From an uncultured Opitutia bacterium (GTDB lineage: Bacteria > Verrucomicrobiota > Verrucomicrobiia > Opitutales > Opitutaceae): a DNA stretch of 64,000 nucleotides. Made by a program: the position numbers and the translations under genes. The stretch lies in the NCBI GenBank assembly GCA_903902745.1, contig CAIUWA010000046.1, positions 62,001-126,000 of the forward strand. Reading direction: 5' to 3'. Under the pieces are notes generated by a model. The model did no database searches and was not told the DNA's origin. It saw nothing but the letters and a program-made list of their open reading frames with translations. This document shows positions 20,000 through 27,589 of the stretch, in pieces; positions within the stretch are counted from its first letter, which is position 1; every line of letters starts with the position of its first letter.

Positions 20000-20170
20000 G
20001 AAGAAGGGCCGGCTATTTCATCCATCGTGCACGGACAAGAATGACACCGCGCCGACTTGTCTGCCCCAGCTTCAGCGACGGCGGAAGCCCGCGTGCAGCG
20101 GATGACGGCAGGCATGAGCGTTGAGAACGGCGCTTCGACTTGGCGAGCCAGCCTTCGCCGGTCGCAGGCC
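20000..20170. repeat. degenerate CCGTAGCTTTGGCGAAGG-family remnants
   Basis: The space after tRNA-Phe contains several words related to the repeat at 18105-18139. The clearest is GACTTGTCTGCCCCAGCTTC followed by AGCGACGGCGGAAGC (from about 20054), which aligns along its length with GACTTGTCCGCCGTAGCTTT. Nearby are CGAAGCCTGGCGAAGAAGG (about 19997-20015) and CCAGCCTTCGCCGG. No gene is seen here. Confidence 0.5.
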
Positions 20171-20239
20171 CCATGATGATGGGAAGGAATGAATTGCCTG
20201 CGGCTGGAGGTATGGGATGATGCTATCGCGTCATTTCCG

Positions 20240-20866
20240 ATGAGCTTACCATCACTCAATCGCCGGGTGAAACCCGGCGCGGTTCCATCGGTGACCGGCA
20301 CCGGCTGGCGGATGCTCTGCTGGGCCGGCGTCATCGGATCGGTGCTCTTTGCCCCGCTTCACGCGCTCACGCTGGAGGAGCTGCTGAACGACCCGAAGCT
20401 GACCCCCCAGAAATTCGCCAACCTCTTCGTGGATTTCAAATTCGTGCTGCAACCGTTTGATGTGCAGAACCCGAAGGTGTTTCTGGCCACGCGCTCGGGC
20501 GACTGCATCGACTACGCCGTGCTCGCGGACTTTGTCCTGGGCAAAAAGGGGTATGAAACGCGGCTGATTCGCATCGAGATGGTGGGATTGAACGTGGGCC
20601 ACGCGGTCTGCTATGTCACGCAGAGCCGGGCTTATCTGGATTACAACAACCGGGCCTATTTTTTCAATTTGCAGCGTTGCGGGCCCACGATCCGTGAAAT
20701 TGCCTCGAAGGTGGCCGACTCGTTCGACGCCAACTGGACTTTTGCGATGGAGTTCACCTACGACTACAAGGAGGATGTGAAGCATCCCGTGTATACCGTG
20801 GTGAAAACCGACCCGCCGGCGACTGATCCCGACAAGCTGCAACCCCGCGCCAAGCCCAAGGGCTGA
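20240..20866 (+). CDS. secreted transglutaminase-like cysteine protein
   Basis: Protein of 208 residues with a probable N-terminal signal or anchor (MLCWAGVIGSVLFAPLHA) and a compact domain with a Cys-His-Asp set in the order of transglutaminase-like/bacterial cysteine proteases: SGDCIDYAVLADF, NVGHAVCYV and AYLDYNNRAYFF. The function is unknown; peptide or cell-wall processing in the periplasm is possible. Starts at 20189, 20240 or 20312 are all open; I chose 20240 because it leaves a plausible basic region before the hydrophobic stretch. The sensor gene begins 15 bases after its stop. Confidence 0.72.
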   Translation: MSLPSLNRRVKPGAVPSVTGTGWRMLCWAGVIGSVLFAPLHALTLEELLNDPKLTPQKFANLFVDFKFVLQPFDVQNPKVFLATRSGDCIDYAVLADFVLGKKGYETRLIRIEMVGLNVGHAVCYVTQSRAYLDYNNRAYFFNLQRCGPTIREIASKVADSFDANWTFAMEFTYDYKEDVKHPVYTVVKTDPPATDPDKLQPRAKPKG

Positions 20867-20881
20867 AGCTCCTCACTTCCC

Positions 20882-22039
20882 GTGAACGACAAAACAATCA
20901 GTCGGGTCCTGCTCTTTTTCCTCCTCATTTCGGCGGTGCTCATTGCCGTCGCCATCGGGGCGGTGCGGAACATCAACCGGTCGGTGGCCGGCAGCGACTG
21001 GGTCAATCACACCCACGCCGTCTTGCTGGAATTGGAGGGGCTCCGCTCGGACCTTTCGCTGGGCGATGGCGCGATGCACACCTTTGCCTTCACCGGGGAC
21101 GCCCGCGACGAGGCGGCGTGTCGCACCGCCCTCGCCAACGTTACGGATCATCTCGAAATCACCAAGGCGCTGACCCGCCTGGAGCCGGAGCAGAACGGGC
21201 AAATCGTCCAGATTGAAACGCTGATCAAACAACGCATGGCGTTCATGCGTGAAGTGCTGGCCACGCGGCAGACGCCCAACGCGGACGCGGTCCGCGCCCT
21301 GCTTGCCGCCGACGCGGGTCGGGCGGCGCTCCAGGAAATCCGGCAGAAGATCAAGAGGCTGAAGGATGACGAGCTGGCGTTGCTGACGCAGCGGGACACC
21401 GCCTCATATCTGCAGGCCCAGGCGACCCGGTGGACCGTGTGGGCGGGTGTGGTGCTCGATGTGCTCCTGCTCGGTGGCGTGGCCTGGCTGATCCGGAATG
21501 ACATTTCAGCGCGCCAGCGGGCGGCCACGGTACTCCAGGCCACCAATGAGCAGCTCGAGGCCCGGGTGCAGGAGCGCACGGCGGAGCTTTCGGCCACCAA
21601 CCAAACGCTGTCCGCCGAGAACCTCGAGCGGCGCTGGGCCAACCAGGCCTTGGAGCACCAGCTGCGTTACAACCATCTCATCATTAATTCCATTTCCGAC
21701 CTGGTCCTCGTCGTCACCAAGTCGCTGAATGTCTCACGCATCAACCCCGCGGTCATCAAGCGAACGGGCTTTGACCTCGTGGAGCTGGTCGACCAGCCAC
21801 TCCAGCGGGTGGTGCGTCTCGCCGACCAGGGCCGGAGCGATGCGCCCGCCTTGTTCGACCCCATCGTCCAGGCGTTGAATGACGGGCGCGACCTGCGCGA
21901 CTTGGCCGCGCTGCTCTCCGACCGACAAAATCGAACCACGCCCGTCCGCTTCAACCTGTTTCCGCTGCGGGACGCGGACAAGGTCGTGGGGGGCGTCATC
22001 ATTCTCCAACCCATCGCCACTCCACCGCCGGCCGCATGA
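20882..22039 (+). CDS. membrane sensor with CHASE3-like and PAS domains, no kinase
   Basis: Protein of 385 residues starting at a GTG. A membrane helix (RVLLFFLLISAVLIAVAIGA) is followed by a periplasmic helical region of about 150 residues resembling CHASE3, a second helix (VWAGVVLDVLLLGGVAWLI), a coiled coil (NEQLEARVQERTAELSATNQ) and a PAS-like domain (INSISDLVLVVTKSLNVSRIN onward). It ends there: no H-box, HATPase or GGDEF domain is seen. A single-domain receiver gene follows. It could signal through a partner kinase elsewhere. Confidence 0.78.
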   Translation: MNDKTISRVLLFFLLISAVLIAVAIGAVRNINRSVAGSDWVNHTHAVLLELEGLRSDLSLGDGAMHTFAFTGDARDEAACRTALANVTDHLEITKALTRLEPEQNGQIVQIETLIKQRMAFMREVLATRQTPNADAVRALLAADAGRAALQEIRQKIKRLKDDELALLTQRDTASYLQAQATRWTVWAGVVLDVLLLGGVAWLIRNDISARQRAATVLQATNEQLEARVQERTAELSATNQTLSAENLERRWANQALEHQLRYNHLIINSISDLVLVVTKSLNVSRINPAVIKRTGFDLVELVDQPLQRVVRLADQGRSDAPALFDPIVQALNDGRDLRDLAALLSDRQNRTTPVRFNLFPLRDADKVVGGVIILQPIATPPPAA

Positions 22040-22097
22040 TCCGCCCGGACCAATCTTCGTCGTTTAACCCACCCCAATCCCTTTCCTTGGAGCTCCC

Positions 22098-22463
22098 ATG
22101 AAAAAACATATTCTAACGGTGGATGACGAGACCGAGATCCTCGAGGTCTTGATGCAGGTTTTCACCACGGAGGGCTACCGCGTCAGCACCGCCAGCTCCG
22201 CCAGCGAAGCCCGGAAAATCGTGCAGGCCGATCCTCCGGATTTGATCATCACCGACCTTCAGCTGGAGGACGAGGACGGCCTGCAATTGGTTGAGCAACT
22301 GAAGGAGCTGCGGCCGGGCACGCCGGTCATTCTTCTGACTGGCATGTTATTCGATCCCAATGTGGTGGAAAAGAGCCTGAGCAAAAGGGTCTCGGGTTAT
22401 ATAAGCAAGACGTCGCCGCTGAAGGATCTGGTGCAAGAGGTGCGGCGACATATCGGGTCGTGA
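22098..22463 (+). CDS. single-domain response regulator (CheY-like)
   Basis: Receiver-only protein of 121 residues with all key residues: acidic pair D9-D10, phospho-acceptor D53 (LIITDLQ), T81 (LLTG) and K104 (YISKTSP). No output domain is attached. A good ribosome site (TTGGAG) precedes the ATG. It lies 58 bases after the kinase-less PAS sensor, suggesting they act in one pathway, with phosphate supplied by an unlinked kinase. Confidence 0.92.
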   Translation: MKKHILTVDDETEILEVLMQVFTTEGYRVSTASSASEARKIVQADPPDLIITDLQLEDEDGLQLVEQLKELRPGTPVILLTGMLFDPNVVEKSLSKRVSGYISKTSPLKDLVQEVRRHIGS

Positions 22464-22486
22464 AGCGGGTCGCCCCCTGCGGGTGT

Positions 22487-24916
22487 TTACTTCAACAGCG
22501 ATTGCAGATCCGTGAGGGAGAGCCGGGCGGCGGTCTCGTCGCTGGCTTCGAAGACGTCGGCGAGCAGGGCCCGCTTGGTGTCCTGCAAGGCCAGGACTTT
22601 TTCCTCCACGGTGCCGGCGGCGATGAGCTTGTAGCTGGTGACCACGCGGGTCTGGCCGATGCGGTGGGCGCGGTCGGTGGCCTGCGCCTCAACGGCGGGA
22701 TTCCACCACGGGTCGAAGTGGACGACGGTGTCGGCGCCGGTGAGATTGAGGCCCGTGCCGCCAGCCTTGAGCGAAAGCAAGAAGACCGGAATCTCGGCTG
22801 AAGCCTGAAAGCGGTCCACCTCGGCCTGGCGGGCCCGGGCGGGCATGGAGCCGTCGAGGTAACAGCAGGCGACCCCCTGCGCATCGAGCTCGGCGCGCAC
22901 GAGGGCGAGCAGCGAGGTGAACTGGGAAAACACGAGGAGGCGATGCCCGTCGTCAATGGCCTCGGCGAGCAGTTCGCGAAAAGCCTCGAGTTTGGCGGAG
23001 TCGCCAAAATCAGTTTCTACAGCAACGCCAGACACCAGCCGCGGATCGCAGCAGATCTGGCGAAGGCGCAGCAGCTGGGTGAGGGTCGCGAAGCGGAGCT
23101 TCGCCTCGCTGGCGCCACCGGCCGCGAGGTCGAGGAGTTCGCGCTCGGTCTTTTCCTGCACGGAGCGGTAGAGGGCGGCTTGCGCGGGCCCGAGTTCGCA
23201 CCAGACGATTTGCTCGAGCTTTTCGGGCAGCTCGGGTGCGACGGCCTGCTTGGTGCGGCGGAGGATGTAGGGCGCAGTCTTCGCACGGAGGCGGGCGTCA
23301 AACCACGCGCGTTCCCCGCTGCGCACGCCCTCGGGCACCCGGTCGAGGTAGCCCGGCAGCAGGAATGCAAAGAGGGAGCGCAAATCGTCGAGCGAGTTTT
23401 CCAGCGGCGTGCCGGTCAGGAGGAAACGGCCATGCGCGCGCAAGGCGCGCAGCGCGGCCGCGTTCTGTGAGCGGCGGTTCTTGATGTGCTGGGCCTCGTC
23501 GGCCACGACGCAGGCAAACTCCACCTCCGCGAAAAGTTCCCGGTCGCGCGTGAGGGTGCCGTACGAGGTGATGACGAGGTCGACGCCTGCGAAGTCATTC
23601 GCGGTGGCGAGCCGCCCTTCACCATGGTGCACGAACACACGCAGTTGCGGGGCGAACCGTGCCGCCTCGCGCCGCCAGTTTTCGAGCAGGGAGGCGGGGG
23701 CGACCACCAGGCTGACGCATGGTGGAGGGGCGAGTGGCGAAGGGCGAGTAGCGAGTGAAGTCAAGAGCCCCAGCGCCTGCAGCGTTTTGCCGAGGCCCAT
23801 CTCGTCGGCGAGGATGCCGCCGAGTTCCTGGCACCAGAGATGCCAGAGCCACGCGACGCCGAGGCGCTGGTAAGGCCGCAACTGGCTGTCGAGCGCCGCG
23901 GGCAGGGGCGCTGGCCTGAGCGCGGAAAGGTTGCGCAAGGCCTCACTGCGTATGCGCCAGGCGGCAGGTGGCTGAAAGCCCGGGGAGAGTTCCTCCAGGA
24001 TCTCCTGCGCCTCGGCCACGCGGGCCGCGTTGATCCGATGGGTACGCCGGGCGGCGAGGCTCGCGCCGGGTTCGCCGGTGAGGGCGCGCTGGGCCTCCGT
24101 CAGGCGCTGCAATTGCGCGGCATCGAGGAGGTAGATCTTGCCGTCGGTCTCCAGGTAACTGCGGCTGGTGGCGAGGGCCGCGCGCAACTGGGACTCATCC
24201 GCCGAGCCGGCGCGGAGCGCGAGCGTGACGGCAAAGCCGCCATCGGACTCGCCGACTTCGGCGGCAATCTCCGCGGGCTTCAGGTGCGCGGTGTTTTTTT
24301 CAAAGTTCGGTGTGAAATCCGCGCCGAACATGCCGTGGAGTCGAGCGGCGTGGACCGCGAGGAAATTGAGGGTCTTGTGCCGGTCGCGGAGCCACCACTT
24401 GCGGTTGGAAGGTTCCAGGCTGAAGCCATGGGACTTTACAAGATCCAAGGCGGCGGGATAGGTGGAGTGCTCGCGGGAGGGAAGCGTGATGGCGAGGTAG
24501 TGCTCGGTCCCATCGACGAGCATGGGGGCAGCCGCCTCAGGATTGAGGGTTTTCGGCTTTCGACTGACGGGAGCGGCTTGGACGGGAGCCTCTGTATTGG
24601 CCGCGGTAGCAGTAACCACCAGGTGCTCAGATACACCCGGGAGCGCATCGCCGGTCCATTCAATGGATTTGGCCGGGAGGTTGACCCAGAAAAATGCCGG
24701 CTGGCCCCGCAGCGCGGCGACCAGTTCGCGCAACTGCTGGCGGGTGAGCTGGATGAAGCGGGGCGGCACGGGCGTGGCGCACCAGCGCTGCAAAAGGGCC
24801 AGGGCGGGCAGCAAGTCCGACGAAGGATCGGCCCCCGCTTCGAGTTCCACCCGCAGGGCAATCGCGTCGCGCGGTGCGGCGGCGGCCAGGTTGGGCGGAA
24901 GGAAGAGGCGAAGCAT
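22487..24916 (-). CDS. SNF2-family DEAD/DEAH helicase
   Basis: SNF2/RapA-like ATPase of about 809 residues. The C-terminal half has the two RecA-like lobes: Walker A ADEMGLGKTLQ, box II DEAQHIKNR, LTGTPLENSLDDLRSLF, and the helicase C motifs LVFSQFTSLL, LKAGGTGLNLT and DPWWNPAVEAQATDRAHRIGQ. The N-terminal 380 residues are of a type found in bacterial SNF2 proteins, without a visible SWIM zinc motif. It probably remodels protein-DNA or transcription complexes. The start at 24916 (MLRLFLPPNL) avoids overlap with the divergent sigma factor gene and leaves a 63-base shared promoter region. Confidence 0.9.
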   Translation of the reverse strand: MLRLFLPPNLAAAAPRDAIALRVELEAGADPSSDLLPALALLQRWCATPVPPRFIQLTRQQLRELVAALRGQPAFFWVNLPAKSIEWTGDALPGVSEHLVVTATAANTEAPVQAAPVSRKPKTLNPEAAAPMLVDGTEHYLAITLPSREHSTYPAALDLVKSHGFSLEPSNRKWWLRDRHKTLNFLAVHAARLHGMFGADFTPNFEKNTAHLKPAEIAAEVGESDGGFAVTLALRAGSADESQLRAALATSRSYLETDGKIYLLDAAQLQRLTEAQRALTGEPGASLAARRTHRINAARVAEAQEILEELSPGFQPPAAWRIRSEALRNLSALRPAPLPAALDSQLRPYQRLGVAWLWHLWCQELGGILADEMGLGKTLQALGLLTSLATRPSPLAPPPCVSLVVAPASLLENWRREAARFAPQLRVFVHHGEGRLATANDFAGVDLVITSYGTLTRDRELFAEVEFACVVADEAQHIKNRRSQNAAALRALRAHGRFLLTGTPLENSLDDLRSLFAFLLPGYLDRVPEGVRSGERAWFDARLRAKTAPYILRRTKQAVAPELPEKLEQIVWCELGPAQAALYRSVQEKTERELLDLAAGGASEAKLRFATLTQLLRLRQICCDPRLVSGVAVETDFGDSAKLEAFRELLAEAIDDGHRLLVFSQFTSLLALVRAELDAQGVACCYLDGSMPARARQAEVDRFQASAEIPVFLLSLKAGGTGLNLTGADTVVHFDPWWNPAVEAQATDRAHRIGQTRVVTSYKLIAAGTVEEKVLALQDTKRALLADVFEASDETAARLSLTDLQSLLK

Positions 24917-24979
24917 GTTGCGGAAAGGTGATGTTTCCGGGAATAAATCAGCTCCGACGCAACTCTGAAACAGATAACC

Positions 24980-25531
24980 ATGGGCTCCGAAGTCTTCACG
25001 CAGCTGGTCGATGCGCATTACGCGTCGCTGTACCGCTTTGCGCTGAGCCTGGCCCGGAACTCCGCCGATGCCGGCGACCTCGTGCAGCAGACTTTCTTTA
25101 TCTGGGCGACCAAGGGACATGGCCTGCGCGAGGCGGCGAAGGCCAAGTCATGGCTTTTCACGACGCTCTACCGGGAGTTTCTCCGCGGCCGCCGGCGGGA
25201 TGCGCGGTCGACTTCACTGGAAGATCTGCCTCCGGGTGAAGCGGATGTGGCGGCCGAAGAGGTTGATCGGGTGGCGCGGCTGGACGCGGCGACGGTCATG
25301 ACGGCACTCCAGTCAGTGGAAGAGGTGTTCCGCGCCCCGCTGACACTCTTTTATCTCGAGGATTTATCGTATCAGGAGATCGCGGAGACGCTCGACGTGC
25401 CCATTGGCACCGTGATGTCGCGGCTCTCGCGTGGCAAAGCCCAGCTCCGTACCGCGCTCGCGCGCGAGGAGTCCGCGGGGCCGGCCAAGGTGGTGCCGTT
25501 TCCCGCGGCGAAAGGAGGAAGACAATCATGA
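24980..25531 (+). CDS. ECF-type RNA polymerase sigma factor
   Basis: Extracytoplasmic-function sigma factor of 183 residues. Region 2 is seen in HYASLYRFALSLARN and DLVQQTFFIWATKGH, and region 4 in LTLFYLEDLSYQEIAETLDV followed by PIGTVMSRLSRGKAQL. The stop overlaps the start of the next gene (ATGA), which encodes an anti-sigma-like membrane protein, the usual pairing for ECF control. Its target genes are not known from this window. Confidence 0.93.
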   Translation: MGSEVFTQLVDAHYASLYRFALSLARNSADAGDLVQQTFFIWATKGHGLREAAKAKSWLFTTLYREFLRGRRRDARSTSLEDLPPGEADVAAEEVDRVARLDAATVMTALQSVEEVFRAPLTLFYLEDLSYQEIAETLDVPIGTVMSRLSRGKAQLRTALAREESAGPAKVVPFPAAKGGRQS

Positions 25532-26265
25532 CGAACCAGGAGGCAAAATTCATTCTCAGCGCCTACCGGCCCGGGGGGAGCGATGCGACCGATGCCCTGT
25601 TTGCCCCGGCCCTGGCCCAGGCGCAGCAGGATCCCGCGCTCGGCGCGTGGTTCGCCCGCGAGCACCGGCACGCAGCCACCGTGGCTGCCCGGCTGCGCGA
25701 AATCACGCCGCCCGCCGGCTTGCGCGAGGCGATTCTCGCCGGGGCGCGGGCCAGCGGCCGTGCGGCCGAACGCTCCTGGTGGAGCCGACCGATGTGGATG
25801 GCGCTCGCGGCCAGCGTCGCGCTGCTGCTCGGAGTGGGATCGGCCTTGTGGTGGCGGAGCCCTTCGGTGCAGCTCGGGCGCCTGACGGCGTTTGCGGTGA
25901 ATGACACTTTGCATGCCCAGCACGGCAGCCATGGCGAGGCGGTGGGCACGCTCAACGCGCTGCTCAGCCAGCCCACGACGCACCTGAGCGGCCCGCTGCC
26001 GGTGGATTTCGCCGCGCTGCGCGCAACCGGCTGCCGCACCCTGCGCTTTGCCGGCCATGATATCGTCGAGCTCTGCTTCACGCGCGGCGACGCCGAGTTC
26101 CACTTCTACGTGCTGCGGCAGGCGGATTTCCCGCGGCTGCCGGCCACGGGTGACATCGAGTTTGGCCAGCGTGAAGGCCAGGGCTTCGCCTCCTGGACCG
26201 ATACCGCCTACCGTTATGTGACCGTCAGCGCCGCTGGCGTATCGGCGATCAAGCAGTTGTTGTAA
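25528..26265 (+). CDS. anti-sigma-factor-like membrane protein
   Basis: Protein of 245 residues with an N-terminal cytoplasmic domain (about residues 1-85), one membrane helix (about 89-108, MWMALAASVALLLGVGSALW) and a 135-residue outer domain. It overlaps the ECF sigma gene by four bases, so the two are translationally coupled. The N-terminal domain does not show the zinc-binding HxxxCxxC of ZAS-type anti-sigma factors. The anti-sigma role is inferred from position and topology. Confidence 0.75.
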   Translation: MTNQEAKFILSAYRPGGSDATDALFAPALAQAQQDPALGAWFAREHRHAATVAARLREITPPAGLREAILAGARASGRAAERSWWSRPMWMALAASVALLLGVGSALWWRSPSVQLGRLTAFAVNDTLHAQHGSHGEAVGTLNALLSQPTTHLSGPLPVDFAALRATGCRTLRFAGHDIVELCFTRGDAEFHFYVLRQADFPRLPATGDIEFGQREGQGFASWTDTAYRYVTVSAAGVSAIKQLL

Positions 26266-26336
26266 GCGTCATGGCATTTGTCGTTGGGCATAAAACCTGA
26301 GTTGCACAATACAGGCGGTCTCGCCCAACGTGGGGC

Positions 26337-27386
26337 ATGCCTGTCTCGAAACATTTTTCCGGCCGCGACACCGTGCGCTGGGGGATCATCGGTTGCGGTG
26401 ACGTCACGGAAGTGAAGAGCGGCCCGGGTTTCCGCAAGGCGGCCGGTTCGCAGCTGGTCGCCGTGATGCGACGCAACGGGGAGCTGGCGGCCGATTACGC
26501 GCGGCGCCATGGCGTGCCGCGGTGGTATGACAATGCCGACAAGCTGATCGCTGATCCGGAGGTGGATGCGGTGTATATTGCGACGCCGCCCGACACGCAC
26601 GAGCTCTATGCCCTCAAGGTCGCGGCCGCGGGCAAGCCGGCCTACGTGGAAAAGCCGATGGCGCGCGCCACGCCGGAATGCGACCGCATGGTGGCCGCGT
26701 TTGCCCGGGCCAAGCTGCCGCTCTACGTGGCCTACTACCGCCGGCGCCTGCCGCGCTTCCTGAAGGCGGAGGAGTTGATCAAAGGTGGGGCACTCGGGCG
26801 CCTCACCGCCGTGACGTACCGGCTGGCTGAACCGCATCATCGCAAGGAGGCTCAGTGGCGTATCGATGCGACCACCGCAGGCGGCGGGCATTTCCTGGAT
26901 GTCGGCTCGCACGCGCTCGACCTGCTCGACTATCTGCTCGGGCCGCTGACGGGCATCGCCGGGACGGCCGCCAATCTGGCATCCGACTATGCGGTCGAAG
27001 ACACGGTGGCGCTCAGCTTTCGCACACAGGCGGGCGTGCCGGGAACGATGTCGTGCAATTTCGCCAGTGCGACGCGCGACGAAGCCCTGCGCATCACGGG
27101 CACGGAGGGTGAACTTACCTTCCAGGTTTTCGGTCCCGATCCCCTGAAGTTTGAACATGCCGGCGGAGTGGAGACATTCGATCTGCCGCATCCGCCACAC
27201 GTGGCGCAGCCGCTGATCCAGAGCGTCGTGGACGATCTGCTGGGCCGGGGGGTCTGCCCGAGCACGGGTGAATCAGCCCAACGCACTTCGCGCGTGATGG
27301 ACCAGGTGCTTTCGGCCTATTACGGCGGACGCGAGGACCCGTTCTGGACGCGGCCGGAAAAATGGCCGGGCCGACGGCAAAAGTGA
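26337..27386 (+). CDS. Gfo/Idh/MocA family oxidoreductase
   Basis: NAD(P)-dependent sugar or cyclitol oxidoreductase of 349 residues. It has the N-terminal Rossmann start (RWGIIGCGDVTEVKSGPG), the family EKPMARATPE motif with catalytic lysine, and the GGGHFLDVGSHALDLLDYL segment with the conserved aspartate and histidine. The substrate is not predictable. It stands alone between the anti-sigma gene and a palindromic repeat. Its genomic neighbour, an MGH1-like glycosidase, may suggest carbohydrate use. Confidence 0.92.
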   Translation: MPVSKHFSGRDTVRWGIIGCGDVTEVKSGPGFRKAAGSQLVAVMRRNGELAADYARRHGVPRWYDNADKLIADPEVDAVYIATPPDTHELYALKVAAAGKPAYVEKPMARATPECDRMVAAFARAKLPLYVAYYRRRLPRFLKAEELIKGGALGRLTAVTYRLAEPHHRKEAQWRIDATTAGGGHFLDVGSHALDLLDYLLGPLTGIAGTAANLASDYAVEDTVALSFRTQAGVPGTMSCNFASATRDEALRITGTEGELTFQVFGPDPLKFEHAGGVETFDLPHPPHVAQPLIQSVVDDLLGRGVCPSTGESAQRTSRVMDQVLSAYYGGREDPFWTRPEKWPGRRQK

Positions 27387-27387
27387 G

Positions 27388-27480
27388 TTCGCGCAGAGGC
27401 GCAAGGGCGCAGAGGGAAGCATCGGGGAGGGAAATATTCCCAGCGTAGTTCCGCTCGGCGTCCTTGCGGCTCAGCGCGAA
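27388..27480. repeat. palindromic repeat, GCGCAGAGGCGCAAGG family
   Basis: Arms TTCGCGCAGAGGCGCAAGG and CCTTGCGGCTCAGCGCGAA are inverted with few mismatches, 50 bases apart. It begins one base after the oxidoreductase stop. It is similar in style to, but distinct from, the ACACAGAG palindrome after pgk. It is the only copy in the window. Confidence 0.7.
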
Positions 27481-27589
27481 ATTTCTTTCGGAGCAACATC
27501 CGAGCGCCTTGCGACCCGGTGGGCCTTGACGGGCGGCCCTTGATTTCGGCTCGATTACATTGGCGGGGCGATGGATTCTTTCCACCCCG

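Noticed and set aside
19898-20239. tRNA-Phe as an integration site (attL/attR) for a genomic island
   Set aside because: No integrase and no second copy of the tRNA 3' end were found; the flanking genes look chromosomal.
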